From positions 1 to 64,000 of the forward strand of contig SAQG01000002.1 of the NCBI GenBank assembly GCA_004020315.1: 64,000 nt of DNA, read 5' to 3'. Of the stretch, positions 60,315 through 64,000 are shown in pieces. Below the pieces are notes generated by a model. The model ran no database searches. It saw nothing but the letters and a program-made list of their open reading frames with translations, and was not told the DNA's origin. The stretch comes from Mesorhizobium sp. (GTDB lineage: Bacteria; Pseudomonadota; Alphaproteobacteria; Rhizobiales; Rhizobiaceae). The position numbers and the translations under genes were made by a program. Numbering within the stretch: position 1 is the stretch's first letter; each line of letters begins with the position of its first letter.

Positions 60315-61772
60315 TCAGAGGCCGAGGCCGCCGATGCAGACATATTTGGTGTCGAGATAATCCTCGATGCCCTGATGTCCGCCTTCCTTGCCGAGGCCCG
60401 ATTCCTTGACGCCGCCGAACGGCGCCTCAGGCGTGGTAATGAGGCCTTCATTGACGCCGACCATGCCGTATTTCAGCCCTTCCATGACCCGGAAGGCGCG
60501 GCCGAGATCGCCGGTGTAGAAATAGCAGGCGAGGCCGAATTCGGTGTCGTTGGCGAGTGCCACGGCTTCCTCTTCGGTTTCGAACTTGAACACCGGCGCG
60601 ACCGGGCCAAATATCTCTTCCTTCATAAAGCGCATCTTCGGCGTCGCATCGGCGATCACCGTCGGCTGGAAGAACGAACCGCCCAGCGCATGGCGCTTGC
60701 CGCCGGCGACGACCTTGCCGCCCTTGGCGGTGGCGTCGGCGATCAGCTCCTCGACCTTCTCGACTGCCTTCTCGTCGATCAGCGGCCCCTGCTGCACGCC
60801 GTCATCGAGGCCGGAACCGACCTTCAACTCGTTGCTGGCGGCGGCGAGCTTCTCGACGAACTTGTCGTAGACGCCAGCCTGAACCAGGAAGCGGTTGGTG
60901 CAGACGCAGGTTTGGCCGGAATTGCGATATTTGGCGGTGATTGCGCCGGCGACGGCACGTTCGATGTCGGCGTCGTCGAAGACGAGGAACGGCGCGTTGC
61001 CGCCGAGCTCCATCGACACTTTCTTAACGGTGACGGACGACTTCTGGATCAGGATCTTGCCGACCTCGGTCGAGCCGGTGAAGGTGATCTTCTTGACCAG
61101 CGGATTGGCGCAGATCTCGTCGCCGATCTCGCCGGCGGCGCCGGTCAGGATGTTGATGACGCCTTTGGGGAAGCCGACTTCCTCGGCGAGCGCGCCCCAG
61201 GCAAGGCCTGAATAAGGCGTCTGCGACGCCGGTTTGACGACCGCCGTGCAGCCGGCGGCAAGTGCTGGGCCGAGCTTGCGGGCTAGCATAGAGGACGGGA
61301 AATTCCACGGCGTGATGGCGGCGATGACGCCGACCGGCTCCTTTGTCACCAGGATGCGGCGGTCCGCCCAGGGCGACGGCACGACATCCCCGTAGGTTCG
61401 GCGGCCTTCTTCGGCGAACCACAGGATGTAGGACGCCGCCGAACCGATCTCGCCCTTCGATTCGAACAACGACTTGCCCTGCTCGATGGTCAGCAGCTCG
61501 GCCAGCACATCCTGATTGTCCATCATCGCGTCATGCAGCTTGCGCAACAGCTTCGAACGCTCGAGCGCGGTGGTCTTGCGCCATGTCTTGAAGGCGGCGT
61601 CGGCAGCTTCGATGGCGCGGCGCGTCTCGTCTTTGCCCGATTTCGGCACGGTACCGATCTTGAGGCCGGTGGCCGGATTGTTGACGTCGACCGTCTGGCC
61701 ACTGTCGGCCTGCACCCACTCGCCATTGATGAGATTGGCCTGGCGCATGAAATGGCTGGTTTTCTGAAGCAT
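60315..61772 (-). CDS. gabD: NAD(P)-dependent succinate-semialdehyde dehydrogenase
   Basis: 485 residues, GGAGG ribosome site. Aldehyde dehydrogenase of the GabD branch: 'AAITPWNFPSSMLARKLGPA', 'ITFTGSTEVGKILIQKSSVT', Glu in 'VSMELGGNAPFLVFDDADIE', Cys in 'RNSGQTCVCTNRFLVQAG', and the GabD-like 'LITTPEAPFGGVKESGLGKE' end. Length is the family norm. Oxidises succinate semialdehyde to succinate in 4-aminobutyrate breakdown. No gabT adjoins, so a related aldehyde is possible. Confidence 0.85.
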   Translation of the reverse strand: MLQKTSHFMRQANLINGEWVQADSGQTVDVNNPATGLKIGTVPKSGKDETRRAIEAADAAFKTWRKTTALERSKLLRKLHDAMMDNQDVLAELLTIEQGKSLFESKGEIGSAASYILWFAEEGRRTYGDVVPSPWADRRILVTKEPVGVIAAITPWNFPSSMLARKLGPALAAGCTAVVKPASQTPYSGLAWGALAEEVGFPKGVINILTGAAGEIGDEICANPLVKKITFTGSTEVGKILIQKSSVTVKKVSMELGGNAPFLVFDDADIERAVAGAITAKYRNSGQTCVCTNRFLVQAGVYDKFVEKLAAASNELKVGSGLDDGVQQGPLIDEKAVEKVEELIADATAKGGKVVAGGKRHALGGSFFQPTVIADATPKMRFMKEEIFGPVAPVFKFETEEEAVALANDTEFGLACYFYTGDLGRAFRVMEGLKYGMVGVNEGLITTPEAPFGGVKESGLGKEGGHQGIEDYLDTKYVCIGGLGL

Positions 61773-61967
61773 GGTCTAGCCTCCGTTCGGCGCGCTGACG
61801 GGCCGGTATCTGGATTTCTTTGGTGGGCGTGCGCAATGGCATCGATGCCGGCACGCCTGGAGCCACTGCTCTTTACCTAGGGCAAGCCCCGCAATCAATC
61901 GCAAGATGGCATATAGGGTTTGGGCCAGCCAAAGCGAGGCCGATTTGCGCTTCTGTTTGAGGGTGTT

Positions 61968-62091
61968 GAGATTCAGGTCAGGCCGAGCCGAGAAGGGTGG
62001 GTCCGAGAACCGGAACGGAGCGTACTCCTGGGTACGTGAGTACCGGAAGCGCAGGAAACCGCCGTTTGCAGGCCGGCATCACCTGAATATC
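61968..62091. repeat. Structured intergenic element with terminal inverted repeats
   Basis: GAGATTCAGGT (61968-61978) and ACCTGAATATC (62081-62091) are near-perfect terminal inverted repeats. The 100 bp between contain further complementary segments: CCGGAAC/GTACCGG and GTACTC (62022-62027) with GAGTAC (62038-62043). This can fold as a long branched hairpin. The rest of the 61773-62095 gap holds only the gabD promoter. A collapsed trace of the same ends (GTTGAGATTAGGTCACCTGAAT) lies near 38676-38697. It looks like a dispersed repeat or a structured RNA; I cannot name it. Confidence 0.55.
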
Positions 62092-62095
62092 GACC

Positions 62096-63043
62096 CTACC
62101 CGAACACCTGGACAACCACCGTCAGCCAGAACGCCGTGGTGACGACCGCGCAGGCGGTGGCGATGGTCATCTGGTTCGACGCCAATGCCTGGCCGGTGTT
62201 GAACTGCGTCGCAATCAGGTAGGAATTGACCCCGGATGGCAGCGCGGCCGCCACAACCGCCACCTTCGCCGACAGCGGCGGCAGGCCGAACAGCCAGACC
62301 AGGCCGAGCGCCACGGCCGGCATCAGCATCAGCTTCAGCGCCGACAGCGCCAACGCTGGCCGCACGTTGCCGGAGATGCCGAAACGGCACAGGCCAAGCC
62401 CCATGGCAAACAACGCGACCGGGCCGGCGATGTTGGCCAACGCGTCGACCAGCCGGACTGCCAGCGGCGGCAACGGCAGGCCGGTGATACGCCATACCCA
62501 TCCGGCCAGGATGCCGATGATCAGCGGATTGGAGAGCAGCTTTCGAAAGAAGCTCCGGATGATGCGCAGCGGATGCACGTGCTCGTCACCGCGGCCAAAA
62601 ATCTCAAACAGGATGATCGACGCCATGATCATCGTCGGCAGATGCACGGAAATCAGCAGCGACAGCACTTCGAATCCACTTGGCCCGAATGTGCCGAGGA
62701 CGAACGGGATGCCGAGCAGGACGAGATTGGAAAAAGCCGACGACACGCCGCCAACGACCCCGGCCCGCGCATCGCGCCCGAACACTCGCGTGATGACCAG
62801 GTGGCCTGCCGCCCACGTGACTGCCGCCGCCGTGAAATAGGCTCCCCAGAACGACCAGGGCGCGGCGCCGTGGAAATCGGCGTTGACCATGGTGCGGAAC
62901 AGAAGCAGCGGCATCGCCACCCCAACGGCGAATTCGGCGATGGCCTCGCCCGCCTCCGGCTTCAGATAGCCGGTGAGCCCGGCCAGATAGCCGAGCGCGA
63001 CAAGGCCGAAGACGAAAAGGACGGTTTCGATGAGTGGAGACAT
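62096..63043 (-). CDS. AEC-family transporter
   Basis: 315 residues from the ATG at 63043 behind CAGGAGA. Ten membrane helices in the 5+5 arrangement of auxin efflux carrier-type permeases: 'VLFVFGLVALGYLAGLTGYL', 'EFAVGVAMPLLLFRTMVNAD', 'NPLIIGILAGWVWRITGLPL', 'NIAGPVALFAMGLGLCRFGI'. Bacterial members carry malonate, malate or other organic acids. Substrate unknown. Confidence 0.88.
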   Translation of the reverse strand: MSPLIETVLFVFGLVALGYLAGLTGYLKPEAGEAIAEFAVGVAMPLLLFRTMVNADFHGAAPWSFWGAYFTAAAVTWAAGHLVITRVFGRDARAGVVGGVSSAFSNLVLLGIPFVLGTFGPSGFEVLSLLISVHLPTMIMASIILFEIFGRGDEHVHPLRIIRSFFRKLLSNPLIIGILAGWVWRITGLPLPPLAVRLVDALANIAGPVALFAMGLGLCRFGISGNVRPALALSALKLMLMPAVALGLVWLFGLPPLSAKVAVVAAALPSGVNSYLIATQFNTGQALASNQMTIATACAVVTTAFWLTVVVQVFG

Positions 63044-63212
63044 TTTTCTCCTGATAGGCGAGCCGGGATTGCAGCGCAATCGCCCGCCTTCCGAAGCGGC
63101 CCGTCTTCGCGGACAACCAGGGCTTGGTCGTGCCTTGTCTTTCAACTGACTTTGCCGTCCCTATATGCCGATCACCGGAACCCGCCTGCCGGTCACCGGA
63201 AAAGGACGTTTG

Positions 63213-63761
63213 ATGATTCGATCTGCCCTGGCTCTGTTTCTGCTCGTCATCCCCGCCGCGGCGCATGCGACTGAGGCCGGCTGGGCGCTGTTGCGCGACG
63301 GCGGACACGTGGTGATGCTTCGCCATGCCATGGTCACCGGCACCACCGACCCGGCGAATTTCGATATCGAGAAATGCGCGACGCAGGTCAATTTGTCAGT
63401 GCGCGGCAAGCAGCAGGCGCGCAAGATCGGCGCGCTGTTCGCCGCCCGCGCGGCACCGGTCGAGCGCGTGCTGTCCAGCCGCTATTGCCGCGCCCTCGAC
63501 ACGGCTCGCACGGCTTTCAGAGAAGAGCCCGAGCCCTTCGCCCCGCTTGACCTGTTGAAGACCGACGCGAGCGAGAAAGCTGCCCAGATCGAGGCGGTGA
63601 TGAACGAGATCCGCGGTTATTCCGGCTCCGACAATTTGGTCATGGTCACCCATCTGGAGAACATAATGGCCCTCACCGGCATCTCGCCGCGCGAAGGCGA
63701 AGCTGTGATCGTCGAGCCGCAAGGCGACCGGCTGCGTGTGCTCGGCCGCGTCACCTTCTGA
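63213..63761 (+). CDS. Secreted histidine phosphatase-family protein
   Basis: 182 residues from the ATG at 63213 behind AAAGGACG. Signal peptide about residues 1-20 ('LALFLLVIPAAAHATEAG'). Phosphoglycerate mutase-like core: 'GHVVMLRHAMVTGTTDPA' (catalytic His in LRHA; the usual Gly is Ala), 'VERVLSSRYCRALDTARTAF' (Arg) and 'NLVMVTHLENIMALTG' (second His). Short compared with phytases, so likely a small periplasmic phosphatase of unknown substrate. Confidence 0.85.
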   Translation: MIRSALALFLLVIPAAAHATEAGWALLRDGGHVVMLRHAMVTGTTDPANFDIEKCATQVNLSVRGKQQARKIGALFAARAAPVERVLSSRYCRALDTARTAFREEPEPFAPLDLLKTDASEKAAQIEAVMNEIRGYSGSDNLVMVTHLENIMALTGISPREGEAVIVEPQGDRLRVLGRVTF

Positions 63762-63926
63762 CCAATTCATTGCCTGGGGAGTGCGAGCCGACGGCTCTTT
63801 CTTGCGTTTACGAAGTGGGTATCCCATCTGCGCCCGGCGTTCAGGCCTTTTCCTGCCCGGAAAAACCGATTAGACAGCGCGCAAACACATGCGGACAGAT
63901 TCCGCCCGCAACCGAAGGAAAAGCCC

Positions 63927-64000
63927 TTGTCCACCACGTTCGACAAAGTCGCCAAGATCATCGCCGACACCAGTGAGATCGATATCGACACGATCACCCC
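63927..64000 (+). CDS. acpXL: AcpXL acyl carrier protein, 5' end only
   Basis: The last 74 bases encode STTFDKVAKIIADTSEIDID then TITP after a TTG start, with AAGGAA eight bases before it. This closely matches the N-terminus of rhizobial AcpXL (consensus start M-TATFDKVADIIAETSEID). AcpXL carries the very-long-chain fatty acid (27-hydroxyoctacosanoate) for lipid A. The phosphopantetheine Ser and the rest of the lipid A acylation cluster would lie past the window. The 165 bp before it hold no other gene. Confidence 0.8.
   Translation, partial: MSTTFDKVAKIIADTSEIDIDTIT

Noticed and set aside
62011..62040. GGAAC motif inside the 61968-62091 element as an EcfG promoter
   Set aside because: No TT-containing -10 at the right spacing and no suitably placed gene; part of the repeat structure.

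Overview
The window is high-GC and reads as a chromosomal segment of an alphaproteobacterium of the order Hyphomicrobiales, most likely Mesorhizobium or a close relative. The signs are a RirA-type iron regulator beside a hemP-hmuSTUV heme-uptake cluster, an AcpXL-like acyl carrier protein at the right edge, EcfG/RpoE2-type stress promoters (GGAAC, 16-17 bases, CGTT-like), a PutA/PutR pair, and many MocR, LysR, AraC and AEC genes typical of large rhizobial genomes. No rRNA, tRNA, CRISPR or intact insertion sequence was seen.

Layout. (1) 0.6-7.5 kb is a general-stress neighbourhood: DUF1236-type secreted proteins, YflT-like glycine-zipper stress proteins, a GNSGNA-repeat secreted protein, a NarX/NarL-like two-component pair, a DUF3606-like protein, and two unannotated 30-residue membrane peptides that are paralogues. 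Five EcfG-type promoters lie here. A DUF1236 + YflT module is tandemly duplicated, and one copy of its DUF1236 gene has collapsed to a remnant. (2) 7.5-15.6 kb is a metabolic and regulatory patchwork with damage: a frameshifted M20 amidohydrolase, a truncated alpha/beta hydrolase fused to a SnoaL-like gene whose N-terminal half is inverted, and an AhpD-like gene that runs into the antisense of a LysR gene. cutC, a GNAT gene and an acyltransferase-3 gene follow. (3) 15.8-19.7 kb is a CoxS-CoxL-CoxM-type molybdenum hydroxylase operon (form II type) with related palindromic repeats in both internal gaps. (4) 20-30.9 kb holds a FIST sensor, a hybrid kinase and a LuxR response regulator, a GST, a Zn alcohol dehydrogenase, an orphan papain-fold candidate, a DMT exporter with a divergent MocR regulator, and a MaoC/phasin pair pointing to polyhydroxyalkanoate metabolism.

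(5) 30.9-37.8 kb looks like an insertion and is the best candidate for an undescribed system. It has three proteins with Cys-less HMA-like domains sharing a GRxR(L/I)K-type motif (one fused to a P2-type ATPase, one fused to a membrane domain, one with a helical tail), two DUF5132-like glycine-rich membrane proteins, and a DUF445 protein. Its left edge abuts, in frame, the C-terminal remnant of a second DUF445 gene. At its right end a perfect EcfG-type promoter precedes one DUF5132 gene, tying it to the stress regulon.

(6) 38-47.2 kb is a complete heme acquisition locus: RirA with IRO- and ICE-like operators, hmuV-hmuU-hmuT-hmuS-hemP, a divergent TonB-dependent receptor with an accessory secreted protein, TonB, and an IsdG/HmuQ-like heme monooxygenase. 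(7) 47.3-64 kb is catabolism and signalling: PutA/PutR, a diheme peroxidase with a YtkA/FixH-like partner, KDG kinase, a PhcB-like methyltransferase divergent from a GGDEF-EAL protein, a DUF899 protein, aldose 1-epimerase with a succinate-semialdehyde dehydrogenase, a structured repeat, an AEC transporter, a histidine phosphatase, and the start of acpXL.
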